Positions 15,282 to 24,681 of a stretch of DNA of 64,000 nt are shown here, one piece after another (positions within the stretch are counted from its first letter, which is position 1; each line of letters begins with the position of its first letter). The stretch covers positions 1 to 64,000 of the forward strand of contig NZ_JAIHLP010000002.1 of assembly GCF_020009625.1 (NCBI RefSeq), given 5' to 3'. The notes beneath the pieces are model-generated. The model did no database searches, was not told the DNA's origin, and worked only from the letters and a program-made list of their open reading frames with translations. The DNA comes from Leifsonia poae. Lineage in GTDB: Bacteria; Actinomycetota; Actinomycetes; Actinomycetales; Microbacteriaceae. The position numbers were made by a program, and so were the translations under genes.

Positions 15282-16453
15282 CCAAGCAGGAGACACGTCG
15301 ACCGTTGCAGCTCGCTGTGATCGGAGTGGGGGCGCGGTCGGAGATCGCGTCGCACGCCGTCGCCTCGGGCGCAGGCGAGATCGTCGCCGTGGCCGATCCG
15401 AGCACTGCCGCGCTGGAACGCGCGAAAGAGATGTTCGGCGCCGGCATCCGCACGTTCGCCGGTCATCGCGACCTCCTCGCCGGAGACGTTCCGCTCGACG
15501 CGGCCTTCGTCACCTCGCCGGATCACACGCACGCCGAGATCGCGATCGACCTGCTGCACGCGGGGATCGCGGTCTACCTGGAGAAGCCGCTCGCCATTTC
15601 GCTCGTCGATGCCGACGCCATACTGGCCGCTGCGGCCGAGAGCGGAAGCAAGCTCTACGTGGGCCACAACATGCGCCACATGGCCGTCGTGCGTCTCATG
15701 CGGGAGATCATCAAGAGAGGCGACATCGGCGAGGTGAAAGCGGTGTGGTGCCGCCACTTCGTCGGCAACGGCGGCGACTATTACTTCAAGGACTGGCACG
15801 CCGAACGCGCCAAGTCGAACGGTCTGCTGCTGCAGAAGGGCGCGCACGACATCGACATCATCCACTGGCTGGCCGGCGGGTACTCGACGCTGGTGACCGG
15901 GATGGGCGATCTGACCGTCTACGGAGACATCGACGACCGTCGGGACAACTCGGACCGCACGATGCCGGACTGGTTCTCCTTCGCGAACTGGCCGCCCCTC
16001 AGCCAGACGGAACTGAACCCGGTCATCGACGTGGAAGACCTCTCGATGGTGTCGATGCGGCTCGACAACGGTGTGCTCGCCTCGTACCAGCAGTGCCACT
16101 TCACCCCCGACTACTGGCGCAACTACACCGTCATCGGAACCGAGGGACGGCTCGAGAACTTCGGAGACACGGACGGCGGCATCGTGCGCGTCTGGAACCG
16201 CCGCACCGGCTACGACGCCGACGGGGACGTCGAGTACCGCGTGCGCGGCGACGCCGGCGGACACGGGGATGCCGATCAGCTCACGGTCGGCGAGTTCGTC
16301 GACTTCGTGCGCGACGGCGCCCACACCGAGACGTCCGCCGTGGCGGCGCGCAACGCCGTTGCCACCGCTGTCGCCGCCACCGAATCGCTGCGCGACGGTT
16401 CGAGACCGCGGCGCGTCTCCGCCGTCGACGAGCGCGTCGCGGCGCGGTTGTAA
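15278..16453 (+). CDS. Gfo/Idh/MocA-family oxidoreductase (1 of 3)
   Basis: This 391-aa protein has an N-terminal Rossmann domain (LAVIGVGARSEIASHAVASG) and the family EKP motif (VYLEKPLAISLVDAD), whose Lys positions cofactor and substrate. The C-terminal alpha/beta domain includes GLLLQKGAHDIDIIHWLAG, where the Asp/His pair is usual in the active site. It is longer than the two paralogues downstream. It likely oxidises or epimerises the sugar or cyclitol imported by the linked ABC transporter. It overlaps the ROK stop by 4 nt. Confidence 0.85.
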   Translation: MTKQETRRPLQLAVIGVGARSEIASHAVASGAGEIVAVADPSTAALERAKEMFGAGIRTFAGHRDLLAGDVPLDAAFVTSPDHTHAEIAIDLLHAGIAVYLEKPLAISLVDADAILAAAAESGSKLYVGHNMRHMAVVRLMREIIKRGDIGEVKAVWCRHFVGNGGDYYFKDWHAERAKSNGLLLQKGAHDIDIIHWLAGGYSTLVTGMGDLTVYGDIDDRRDNSDRTMPDWFSFANWPPLSQTELNPVIDVEDLSMVSMRLDNGVLASYQQCHFTPDYWRNYTVIGTEGRLENFGDTDGGIVRVWNRRTGYDADGDVEYRVRGDAGGHGDADQLTVGEFVDFVRDGAHTETSAVAARNAVATAVAATESLRDGSRPRRVSAVDERVAARL

Positions 16454-16461
16454 CGAGAATT

Positions 16462-16494
16462 CCCGGGTCGGCGGCTCTAACCCGCCGACCCGGG
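16462..16494 (+). other. Perfect 13-bp intergenic hairpin before the solute-binding protein gene
   Basis: CCCGGGTCGGCGG (16462-16474) is fully complementary to CCGCCGACCCGGG (16482-16494) with a 7-nt loop. No T run follows, so it is not a normal terminator. In an operon it could stabilise the 3' end of a processed mRNA or lower read-through so that the two segments are made in different amounts. Confidence 0.6.
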
Positions 16495-16531
16495 AGGCAC
16501 CAGAAAACATCCCCACATTCAAGGAGAACCA

Positions 16532-17797
16532 ATGCGAAAAGCCATGCTGGCCGCAGGAGTCACGGTTGCTGCCGTCGCTCTGCTTGCGGGCTGCTCATCC
16601 AACACCGGTAGTGGATCCGATACCACCGCTGATCATAATCTGTCGGCATCGATCTCCTACGCGTTCTGGGACGCCAACCAGAAGCCCGCGATGGACAAGC
16701 TCATCTCGGACTTCAACAAGGAGTACCCGAAAATCACGGTGACCGAACAGGTCACGCCCTACCAGAACTACTTCACCAAACTGCAGACGCAGGGGTCATC
16801 GAAGACCCTGCCCGACGTGTTCTGGATGAACGGACCGAACTTCCAGCTCTACGCGTCGAATGGCCTGCTGGAGCCGGTGAGCTCCGCGGTGCAACCGTCC
16901 AACTATCCGGCCGCCCTCAACGAGCTCTACAGCTACGACGGTAAGCAGTACGGTGCGCCGAAGGACTTCGACACGATCGCGGTGTACTACAACAAGGCGG
17001 TCTTCGACAAGGCCGGCGTCGCCTATCCCACCGCCGATTGGACCTGGGACGAGTTCCACCAGAAGGCCAAGGCGATCTCGGACAAGCTCAAGAGCGAGGG
17101 CGTCTACGGGGTGGCGAGCGGTCTCTCCGGCGGCCAGGAGGTGTACTACAACACCATCTTCCAGGCCGGCGGTTCTGTCGTCTCCAAAGACGGGAAGAAG
17201 TCGGGATACGACTCCGCCGAGTCGATCAAGGGCCTGCAGTTCGTGCGCGACCTGATCGCCGACGGTTCGTCCCCGACGCCGTCGCAGTTGTCTGACACTC
17301 CTCAGGACCAGTGGTTCATCAACAGCAAGTCGGCGATGATCTGGTCGGGCACCTGGCTCAACTCCGAGCTGCTCAAGTCGCCGATCAAAGACACGATCGC
17401 GCTCGCCCCGCTGCCCAAGGGTGAGAAGAACGCCACGGTGATCCACGGTCTCGCGAACGTCGTGGCCAAGGATTCGAAGAACAAGGCGGCGGCGGTCGCG
17501 TTCCAGAACTACCTTGCAGGCAAGCAGGCCGCGCAGACCCAGGCGGAGATGGGCGCGGCGAACCCGGCCTTCAATGGAACGCAGGAAGCCTTCGTGAAGA
17601 CGGCGCCCTGGGATCTGAACATCTTCGAGAAGGCGGCGGCCGACTACTCCTACCCGTACCCCATCTCGAAGAACACGGCGGCGTGGAACAAGCTGGAGAA
17701 CGACCTGCTCCCCGACGCCTTCGATGGCAAGCGGCCGGTGGCCGAGGTGGCCAAGCAGCTCGCGACCGAGATGAACGCGGCGCTCGCCAAAGAGTGA
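16532..17797 (+). CDS. Carbohydrate ABC transporter solute-binding lipoprotein (family 1)
   Basis: This 421-aa protein starts after AAGGAG with a lipoprotein signal (MRKAMLAAGVTVAAVALLAG then Cys21). The mature part is a CUT1-type binding protein: SYAFWDANQKPAMDKLISDF, DVFWMNGPNFQLYASNGLLE, TIAVYYNKAVFDKAGVAYP, and aromatic residues for sugar stacking (YPTADWTWDEFH). It captures a sugar outside the membrane and delivers it to the two permeases encoded next. Its stop overlaps the first permease start (TGATG). Confidence 0.93.
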   Translation: MRKAMLAAGVTVAAVALLAGCSSNTGSGSDTTADHNLSASISYAFWDANQKPAMDKLISDFNKEYPKITVTEQVTPYQNYFTKLQTQGSSKTLPDVFWMNGPNFQLYASNGLLEPVSSAVQPSNYPAALNELYSYDGKQYGAPKDFDTIAVYYNKAVFDKAGVAYPTADWTWDEFHQKAKAISDKLKSEGVYGVASGLSGGQEVYYNTIFQAGGSVVSKDGKKSGYDSAESIKGLQFVRDLIADGSSPTPSQLSDTPQDQWFINSKSAMIWSGTWLNSELLKSPIKDTIALAPLPKGEKNATVIHGLANVVAKDSKNKAAAVAFQNYLAGKQAAQTQAEMGAANPAFNGTQEAFVKTAPWDLNIFEKAAADYSYPYPISKNTAAWNKLENDLLPDAFDGKRPVAEVAKQLATEMNAALAKE

Positions 17798-18756
17798 TGT
17801 CGATCCAAACCGCTAGCAAGGATGCGGGTGCCACCGAGAAGTCGGTGGCACCCGCCCCTCGGGTCGCGCGCCCGAAGTCGCGCGCCAAACGGGCTGAGAT
17901 GTGGTGGGCGGCGCTGTTCGTGCTGCCCCTGCTCTTCGGGGTCGTCGTCTTCTACATCTGGCCCATCCTCCGCAACGCCTATTTCAGCTTCACCACCTGG
18001 GGCGTCTTCGGCGGTGCCACCTGGAGCGGGCTGACCAACTACGATGCGATGCTCGCCGACCCCATGTTCTGGCGGTCGATCCTGAACACCCTCATCTACG
18101 TCGGCTTCCTGCTGCTCGGGATCCCGCTCGCGGTGATCTTCGCCAGCCTCATCAACCGGCCGGGACTCCGCTTCGCCGCGCTCTACCGCACGGCGTTCTT
18201 CCTGCCATACGTCGCGATGCCCGCCGCCGTCTCGATGGTCTGGCGGATCATCTTCAACGGCGACTTCGGCATGCTGAACTACGTGCTCTCGCTCGTCGGC
18301 ATCAAAGGTCCCAACTGGCTCTCGACCGAGTGGATCGCCCTCATCGCGGTCGGCGTGGTTGGCATGTGGATCTCGCTCGGCTTCAACCTGATCGTGCTCT
18401 CCGCGGGCATGAAGGGCATCCCTCCGGAGATGTACGAAGCGTCGTCACTCGACGGCGCCAGCCCGCTGCGACAGTTCTTCTCGATCACCGTGCCGCTGCT
18501 CAGCCCGTCGATCTTCTTCGTCTCGGTCATGACCGTCATCACGGGGTTCCAGCTGTTCGACCTGCTCTACGCCTTGATGGGAACGCAGAACCCTGCCATC
18601 AACAACACGCAGTCGATGGTCTACCTGTTCTTCGCGCACCAGCAGACCGGCGACAACGGCTATGCGGCCGCAGTCGGTGTGGCCATCCTCCTGCTCGTCG
18701 GCGTGTTCACCATCCTCCAGTTCCGGATGCAGAAGAAGTGGGTGACCTATGTCTAG
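17797..18756 (+). CDS. Sugar ABC transporter permease (MalF type)
   Basis: ATG 17797 overlaps the binding-protein stop by one base. The 319-aa protein has a charged, Lys/Arg-rich start and six predicted membrane helices (AALFVLPLLFGVVVFYIWPI is the first). The cytoplasmic EAA loop reads EMYEASSLDGASPLRQFFSI, which docks with the ATPase. There is no ATPase gene nearby; actinobacterial CUT1 systems often share one MsiK-type ATPase encoded elsewhere. It overlaps the next permease by 8 nt. Confidence 0.92.
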   Translation: MSIQTASKDAGATEKSVAPAPRVARPKSRAKRAEMWWAALFVLPLLFGVVVFYIWPILRNAYFSFTTWGVFGGATWSGLTNYDAMLADPMFWRSILNTLIYVGFLLLGIPLAVIFASLINRPGLRFAALYRTAFFLPYVAMPAAVSMVWRIIFNGDFGMLNYVLSLVGIKGPNWLSTEWIALIAVGVVGMWISLGFNLIVLSAGMKGIPPEMYEASSLDGASPLRQFFSITVPLLSPSIFFVSVMTVITGFQLFDLLYALMGTQNPAINNTQSMVYLFFAHQQTGDNGYAAAVGVAILLLVGVFTILQFRMQKKWVTYV

Positions 18757-19603
18757 TGCCATCGGAGTGCGATCAAAGTCGGGGAAGGCCCGCGTCGGCA
18801 CCGGCGTGACGCACGTCATCCTCATCCTCGCCTCGGTGCTGATGATCTTCCCGTTCGTCTGGCAGATCCTCATGTCGTTGTCCACCAACTCGCAGGTCAC
18901 CTCGGTTCCGCCGACGCTCTGGCCCGGAACGCTGCACTGGGAGAACTTCGCCCACGTGTTCGACCAGCTGCCGTTCCTGAACCAACTGTGGGTGTCCGTG
19001 GCCGTCACGCTGATCCGCACGGTTGGTCAGCTGCTGCTGTGCTCGATGGCCGGGTACGCGTTCGCGCGCATGGAGTTCCCGTTCAAGAAGACGATCTTCG
19101 GTCTGGTGCTCGCCATCCTCATGGTGCCGCCGCAGGTCTACCTGCTGCCCCAGTACCAGATCATCCAGGGGCTCGGTTGGCTGAACACCATCGCCGGCAT
19201 CGCCGCCCCGGGCATCTTCAGCGCCTTCGGCACCTTCCTGATGCGTCAGTTCTTCCTCGGGCTCCCGGATGAGCTGTCAGAAGCCGCAAGGCTGGACGGC
19301 GCGAATCATTTCCAGATCTTCTGGAAGGTGATGCTGCCGCTGGCGAAGCCAGGACTCTCGGCGCTCGCGATCATCACCGTGCTCGCGTCGTGGAACGACC
19401 TGCTCTGGCCGCTCATCGTGGCAACCGACTCGACGCAGATGCCGCTCTCGGCCGGCATCGCCACCCTCACCGGTCAACGCTCCATCGCCGACTACCCCCT
19501 CTTGCTCGCGGCGAGCCTCCTCGCGATGGCTCCCGTGCTCATCCTGTTCCTGCTGATGCAGAAGCGCGTCATCGACGGCATCGCATCCTCGGGCATGAAA
19601 TAG
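18749..19603 (+). CDS. Sugar ABC transporter permease (MalG type)
   Basis: This 284-aa protein has six membrane helices and the EAA motif LSEAARLDGANHFQIFWKVM, followed by PLAKPGLSALAIITVLASWN, a classic MalG-type end. With the preceding gene it makes the heterodimeric channel. An 8-nt overlap with the upstream permease supports coupled translation. The substrate cannot be read from sequence; the three neighbouring oxidoreductases suggest a sugar, sugar acid or inositol. Confidence 0.92.
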   Translation: MSSAIGVRSKSGKARVGTGVTHVILILASVLMIFPFVWQILMSLSTNSQVTSVPPTLWPGTLHWENFAHVFDQLPFLNQLWVSVAVTLIRTVGQLLLCSMAGYAFARMEFPFKKTIFGLVLAILMVPPQVYLLPQYQIIQGLGWLNTIAGIAAPGIFSAFGTFLMRQFFLGLPDELSEAARLDGANHFQIFWKVMLPLAKPGLSALAIITVLASWNDLLWPLIVATDSTQMPLSAGIATLTGQRSIADYPLLLAASLLAMAPVLILFLLMQKRVIDGIASSGMK

Positions 19604-19614
19604 AAAGACATCAC

Positions 19615-20643
19615 GTGAACACACTCCGAGTCGGCCTCATCGGTGCCGGCGGAATCTCCCATGTGCATGCGGCGGCCTGGCGCGAGCTGGGCGCCCGGGT
19701 CAGCGTGCACTCGCACGTCGGCGCCGAGGCGCTCGCCGAGCAGTACGGCTTCACCCTGGCACCGAGCCTCGACGAACTGCTCGCCGCCGTCGACATCGTC
19801 GACATCGTGACGCCGAGCAACACCCATCGTGATCTCGCGCTCGCGGCGATCGCGGCCGGAAAGCACGTGGTGTGCGAGAAGCCGTTGGCGACGACGGCGG
19901 AGGCCGCCCGGGAGATCGTGGCGGCCGCGCAGGCGGCGGGCGTTCAGGTGTACCCCGCGCATGTCGTGCGGTTCTTCCCCGACTACTCGAAGGTCGAAGA
20001 GCAGGTGACCGCGGGACGAATCGGCACGCCGGCCGTTCTGCGTTTTGTCCGCGGCGGGGAGGCACCGAGGTCGGGTTCGTGGTTCTTTGACGAGTCCGCC
20101 GGCGGCGGGATCGTGCTCGACCAGATGATCCACGATCTCGATCAGGCACTCTGGTTGGCCGGCCCGGTCACCGAGGTCTACGCCGTGCAGAGCCCGGCGA
20201 GTGTCAACGGTCGTGTTCCCGAGGTCGTGACGGCCCACGTCGTGCTCACGCACGCCGGTGGCGCGATCAGCCATGTCCAGGGAACCTGGGGCGCGCGTGG
20301 AACGGTCTTTCGCACGAGCGCGGACATCGCCGGCACCGCGGGCGTGCTGGCCATCGACTCCGGCATCGATACCCCGACACTGCTGGAGGTGCCCGAGAAC
20401 GGCGACGCGCACGGCTACCTGCCTCCGGCAGCGCACGCCGAGAGCCCTTACACGACACAGCTCCGCGAGATCGCGGAAGCCTTCGCGGGAGGCCCGGTGC
20501 CGCGGGTGACGCCGGCCGACGGCATCCGTGCGGTCGCGCTCGCCGAGGCGGCCGCCGAGTCGCTGCGCACGGGTCGCGTGGTGGGGGTCGATCTGGCCGC
20601 TGCAGTGGCCGGGCCCGAAGTGAAGGCGAGCGTCGAAGCATGA
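19615..20643 (+). CDS. Gfo/Idh/MocA-family oxidoreductase (2 of 3)
   Basis: GTG 19615, 11 nt after the permease stop, gives 342 aa. Rossmann motif RVGLIGAGGISHVHAAAW, then HVVCEKPLATTAEAAREIV with the family EKP, and a C-terminal domain with GGGIVLDQMIHDLDQALWL holding the conserved Asp-x-x-x-His/Asp arrangement (HDLD). Probably acts on the imported substrate or its phosphate. Its end overlaps the third paralogue by 4 nt (ATGA). Confidence 0.85.
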   Translation: MNTLRVGLIGAGGISHVHAAAWRELGARVSVHSHVGAEALAEQYGFTLAPSLDELLAAVDIVDIVTPSNTHRDLALAAIAAGKHVVCEKPLATTAEAAREIVAAAQAAGVQVYPAHVVRFFPDYSKVEEQVTAGRIGTPAVLRFVRGGEAPRSGSWFFDESAGGGIVLDQMIHDLDQALWLAGPVTEVYAVQSPASVNGRVPEVVTAHVVLTHAGGAISHVQGTWGARGTVFRTSADIAGTAGVLAIDSGIDTPTLLEVPENGDAHGYLPPAAHAESPYTTQLREIAEAFAGGPVPRVTPADGIRAVALAEAAAESLRTGRVVGVDLAAAVAGPEVKASVEA

Positions 20644-21686
20644 CCACGAACGGAGGATCCCTGGTGACCGAACGACCGAAAACGAAGATCGCGGTGCTCT
20701 CGTTCGCGCATCCGCACGCCATCGGATACTGCCGGTTGCTGGCCGCGCGCGACGACGTCGAGCTTCTGACCACCGACCCCGACGGTGCGACAGCCGGTGA
20801 CGCAGCCCCGCGGGGCGCGGACCTGGCCGGGATGCTCGGCGTCCCCTACGCGGAGAGCTACGCCGAAGCACTGGCCTGGGCCCCGGATGCAGTGGTCGTC
20901 ACCGCCGAGAACGCGCGGCATCGCGAGCTGGTGGAGCTGGCTGCCGGCGCCGGTGCGCACATCCTGTGCGAGAAGCCCCTGGCGACCACGGTGGATGACG
21001 CGAAAGCGATGGTCGCCGCCGCAGAGCTGGCCGGGGTGACCTTGATGACGGCGTATCCCGTTCGCTTCGCTGCGTCGTTCGTCGATGCCCGCGACCGTGT
21101 GCGCGCCGGTCAGCTCGGCACGATCATCGGCGTGAAGGGTACGAACAACGGCAAGATCCCGCTCGCAGATCGCTCGTGGTTCACCGATGAGACGCTCTCC
21201 GGCGGCGGGTCACTCGTCGACCACGTGGTGCACTGCGCCGACCTCCTGGACGAGCTCTTCGGTGCGCTGCCGACGTCGGTGCGGGCGGTCAGCAACCGGA
21301 TGCTGCACGCCGACTCCGGCGTCACGGTGGAGACGGGTGGCATGGTGACCGCGATCTATCCGGGAGGCGTCGTCGCCACGATCGACTGCTCCTGGAGCGT
21401 GCCCGACAGCTCGCCGACCTGGGGCGGGGTCACCCTGCAGATCACCGGCACGAAGGGACGCCTGACGATCGCGCCGTTCGTGCAGCATGTGCGCGGGTAC
21501 GATGCAGCGGGCGAGATCTGGGAGTCGGTCGGCGACGACCTCGACCGGGCGATGTTGGCCGAGTTCCTTGCCGCGGTGCGAGACGGGCGCACGGCCACCC
21601 CTGACGGGCGGGTCGGCGTGCGCACCCTGCAGGTGGTGGATGCGGCGCAGCGTTCGGTGCGCAGCGGCCAGCCGATCCTGCTCTAG
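20640..21686 (+). CDS. Gfo/Idh/MocA-family oxidoreductase (3 of 3)
   Basis: This 348-aa protein differs from its neighbours at the N-terminus: IAVLSFAHPHAIGYCRLL replaces the GxGxxG loop, suggesting altered or absent nucleotide binding. The EKP motif (HILCEKPLATTVDDAKAM) and GGGSLVDHVVHCADLLDEL remain. It closes the operon. An alternative start (GTG, V9) follows GGAGGATCCCTG and may be the true one. It might have a partner or sensing role with paralogue 2. Confidence 0.8.
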   Translation: MTTNGGSLVTERPKTKIAVLSFAHPHAIGYCRLLAARDDVELLTTDPDGATAGDAAPRGADLAGMLGVPYAESYAEALAWAPDAVVVTAENARHRELVELAAGAGAHILCEKPLATTVDDAKAMVAAAELAGVTLMTAYPVRFAASFVDARDRVRAGQLGTIIGVKGTNNGKIPLADRSWFTDETLSGGGSLVDHVVHCADLLDELFGALPTSVRAVSNRMLHADSGVTVETGGMVTAIYPGGVVATIDCSWSVPDSSPTWGGVTLQITGTKGRLTIAPFVQHVRGYDAAGEIWESVGDDLDRAMLAEFLAAVRDGRTATPDGRVGVRTLQVVDAAQRSVRSGQPILL

Positions 21687-21765
21687 TCGACGACGGGTCG
21701 CGACGCGCTGCTGAGGTCGGTGCTCACGCGGCGTGTCGCAACCCTCGCCGAGGGACGGGAACCGG

Positions 21766-22604
21766 TCACTCGCGCGCGATGACGGAGAAGTCCTGCTCGC
21801 CGTCGCCCGCTGCCGTCGCCCGGTCGAGGGCGTCGGCCACCAGAGCCACCGCCGGGAGGGGCTTCTGGCTCGTGGCCAGCATGAGTCGCGCGTCTTTCGC
21901 GAGCAGGGCGGCCGAGAACTGGGTGTCGGTGAACGTGCGGTCGATCACCGTGCCGCCCTTCAGGGCGGCGATGGGCGCGATGGTGGTGATGCCGAGAATG
22001 CTCACCACCTCCTCAGGGGTCAGTCTGCCGGCGTCGCCGAGACGCACGGACTCGACCAGCGCCTCCATTGACACGGCGAGAGCGAGGTTGGCGATGAGCT
22101 TGGCGGTGGCGGCTTTCGCAGCCGTGTCGAGCAGCCGGATCTTGTTGGGGTCCGCCCAGAGCGCCACAACGGTGCGTGCGTCGCGGGCGGCATCGTGGTC
22201 GCCGCCGATCAGCACGCCCAGGGCCGCGGCGCGCGCAGGAGCCAACGAGCCGATGACGGGAGAGTGCACGTAGCGGATGCCGGCCCCGTGAGCCCACGCG
22301 GAGAACGCCTCGGCGTCGGCCGGCGCGACAGTGGTGACGTCGATCCAGAGCGTCCCCGGGCGGAACGGGAGACCGCCCCGAGGATGACGGCGCGCACCGC
22401 ATCGGGGCCGAACAGCGCTGAGATCACCGCGTCGGCCTCGGCGACGGCCGCGCCGGCCGAGCCGGCCACGCGGGCACCCCGTCGGCCGATGGCCTCGGCC
22501 GGTTCAGGGGAACGGTTCCACACGGTCACCTGGTGGCCGGCGTCGATGAGGTGGGGCACCAGTTCGCGGCCCATCCGGCCGAGCCCCAGGAATGCGATCT
22601 TCAT
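21766..22604 (-). pseudogene. NAD(P)-dependent 3-hydroxyisobutyrate-dehydrogenase-like gene, one apparent frameshift
   Basis: The minus-strand start MKIAFLGLGRMGRELVPHL is the GxGxMG Rossmann motif of beta-hydroxyacid dehydrogenases. The frame fails near 22373; adding one G in the GGCGG run on that strand restores GLPFRPGTLWIDVTTV and the C-terminal domain (ATAKLIANLALAVSMEALVE, with the catalytic Lys of the GxxGxGxxxK-type helix). Total would be 279 aa. The single homopolymer change argues for sequence error rather than loss of function. It converges with the sugar operon. Confidence 0.75.
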
Positions 22605-22748
22605 GCGCCCACTGTGCGCCGATTGGGCGCGTGAGGGAAGGGCGTCGGGCGGTCGATCGCCGCGAGAAACGGGTCGGGTCTTGTCAACGCTGCTGGTCGC
22701 CGACCTAGACTGGCGACATCGGACATCGACGACCGAGGGAGTTGGCGC

Positions 22749-23870
22749 ATGGAGCACAAAGACATTCCGACCAAGGCCGACATCGAGAGGATCGCGTCCT
22801 ACCGAGAACCGGGGTCCGTCACGATCTATCTGCCGACCGGCACGGTGCCGGCCGAGGCCGACCGGGCGCGGATCGAGCTGAAGAACCATCTCGCCCATGC
22901 CGTGCGGCGGCTTGAGGAGGGCGGGATCTCGAAACAGCGTGTCGCTGCCATCCAACACGAAGGCGAAAGCATCCTCGAGGACCGCGAGTTCTGGCGCTTC
23001 CAATCGCGTTCGCTCGCCGTGTTCCTGAACGGGGAGGTGAGCGAGACGTTCCGGCTTCCGAGCAGATTGACCTCGTCGTGCGACGTTTCCGACCGGTTCT
23101 TCGTCAAGCCGTTGCTGCGTGCCGTGACCTTTCCGCAGACCGCGCTCATCCTTGCGCTCGCCCAGAACTCGGTGCGTCTGATCCAGGTGTCGCCCGAGGC
23201 GCCGGCGCAGTCCCTGGAGATTCCCGGCATGCCGAGCGACGTGGCTTCGGCGGTGGGAAAGACCTCCGTGAGCGGGCGCAGTGCCGAGGGGCGCATCCAA
23301 GGCTCAGAGGGGCAGAAGGTGCGGATGCTCGAGTATGTTCAGGCGATCGAGCGCGCCCTTCACCCTTTACTCGCGACCTCGACCGAACCGCTCATCCTGG
23401 CCTCCTCCGAGCCGCTCGTCGGCATCTTCCGGGGCGCCACCAGCTACCCGCATCTCGTGGACGACGTGATCGGCGGCAACCCGGAGGAGAAGACCGACGA
23501 GGAATTGGCCGCCGCCGCCCGGCTCGTCCTCGACCGGGTCTATGCCGAGAAGACTGCCCGGCTGCGCGAAGACTTCGAGGCTCGGATCGCCGGGGGAACA
23601 GCCCTGGTCGATCTGAGCGACATCGCTCGCGCCGCCACCTATGGGGCGGTCGAGACGCTGGTGGTAGACATCGAACGACGTGTGCCGGGAACACTGGACG
23701 ACGAAACGGGAGCGATCACGTTCGACGACGAAGACGCGACGAGCAACTACGGAGTCGTCGACGAGATCCTCCGCCGAGCGCTCGCCTCGAAGGCGAAAGT
23801 CTACGCGTTGCGCGCGGAGGACGTTCCCGGCGGCGGGGCCGCCGCGGCCGCTGTGCGTTTTCCCGTCTAG
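22749..23870 (+). CDS. baeRF-family protein (bacterial archaeo-eukaryotic release factor-like)
   Basis: This 373-aa protein reads as a Vms1/eRF1-domain relative found widely in bacteria: an N-terminal strand-rich part (GSVTIYLPTGTVPAEADR), a middle domain (FWRFQSRSLAVFLNGEVS, RFFVKPLLRAVTFPQTALIL), and a C-terminal L7Ae-like part (AATYGAVETLVVDIERRV, ILRRALASKAKVYALR). I see no GGQ. Family members are proposed to act on ribosomes, possibly by cleaving peptidyl-tRNA, but the role in bacteria is poorly known. It converges with DUF2017 by 4 nt. Confidence 0.7.
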   Translation: MEHKDIPTKADIERIASYREPGSVTIYLPTGTVPAEADRARIELKNHLAHAVRRLEEGGISKQRVAAIQHEGESILEDREFWRFQSRSLAVFLNGEVSETFRLPSRLTSSCDVSDRFFVKPLLRAVTFPQTALILALAQNSVRLIQVSPEAPAQSLEIPGMPSDVASAVGKTSVSGRSAEGRIQGSEGQKVRMLEYVQAIERALHPLLATSTEPLILASSEPLVGIFRGATSYPHLVDDVIGGNPEEKTDEELAAAARLVLDRVYAEKTARLREDFEARIAGGTALVDLSDIARAATYGAVETLVVDIERRVPGTLDDETGAITFDDEDATSNYGVVDEILRRALASKAKVYALRAEDVPGGGAAAAAVRFPV

Positions 23871-24394
23871 GGGGACTCTCTGCGACTCCGGCCGGAGCGC
23901 GGGGTGAGCGCGACGACGAGGGAGTCTTGCACAAAGGCGAGCCAGTCGAATACGGCGCGGAGCAGCGCGGAACCCTCATCGTGGATGTCGCCCTCGTCGC
24001 CGTCTTGCACGATTCCGAGCCGGGCGCCGAGCACGAGGCGGATGTCGGTGATGGTGCGCAGCCACGCGGCCGAGCCGGCGTCGTCGAGGCGAACCTCCAC
24101 CCTGCCTGTTCCGGCGCGCGAGAGCGACTCGATCACGATTCGGGCGTTGAGCGCCTTTCGTTCGGCGAGGCCGTCGGTGGTGTAGCGGCGGAACTCCGCC
24201 GAGGCCGCCGGGTCGTCGGGGTAGGCGTCTGGAAGCAACCGGATGAGCGCCGGGTCGATCAGCAACTGCCCGCCTGTCCGCGCAGCGTCGGCGAGCGCGG
24301 CGCTCTCGGCGGCGAACTGCACGACGATGTCGACCTCCTCGGGCTCGAACATCGCTGCGACGGTCCCGTCGCTCCGGCGGCGGAACCCTTTCAC
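23867..24394 (-). CDS. DUF2017 protein encoded after clpS
   Basis: This 175-aa protein ([20 protein letters not shown]) is helical, with [20 protein letters not shown], a signature of the actinobacterial DUF2017 group. It overlaps the clpS stop by 4 nt, the standard pairing in actinobacteria, so it may act with ClpS or the Clp protease. No enzymatic motif. Confidence 0.82.
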   Translation of the reverse strand: MKGFRRRSDGTVAAMFEPEEVDIVVQFAAESAALADAARTGGQLLIDPALIRLLPDAYPDDPAASAEFRRYTTDGLAERKALNARIVIESLSRAGTGRVEVRLDDAGSAAWLRTITDIRLVLGARLGIVQDGDEGDIHDEGSALLRAVFDWLAFVQDSLVVALTPRSGRSRRESP

Positions 24395-24681
24395 GAGTCG
24401 GCCTTCGTCAGGGTGGCCCAGAGACCGTAGTCGTGCATCGCCTCGACGTGCCGTTCCATCTCTTCGCGGGTGCCGGTGGCCACCACGGCGCGGCCTTCGG
24501 TGTGGACGAGCATCATCAGGCGTTCCGCTTCCCGTTTCGCGAACCCGAAGTAGGTCTGGAACACGTAGCTCACATACGACATGAGGTTGACCGGATCATT
24601 CCACACGATCGTCACCCACGGCACGCCGAGGCTCAGTCGCTCGCCGAGGTCGGTCTCTTCCAGGGTGCTCGTGTCGCTCAC
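24391..24681 (-). CDS. clpS: ATP-dependent Clp protease adaptor ClpS
   Basis: GTG 24681 overlaps the glucoamylase stop (GTGA) and gives 96 aa. The core matches Clp[39 protein letters not shown] helix ([20 protein letters not shown]) and the C-terminal ATL. ClpS binds N-degron residues and passes substrates to ClpA/ClpC. The upstream 17 residues form the flexible acidic arm. It lies between a GH15 gene and DUF2017, all coupled by 4-nt overlaps. Confidence 0.92.
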   Translation of the reverse strand: MSDTSTLEETDLGERLSLGVPWVTIVWNDPVNLMSYVSYVFQTYFGFAKREAERLMMLVHTEGRAVVATGTREEMERHVEAMHDYGLWATLTKADS

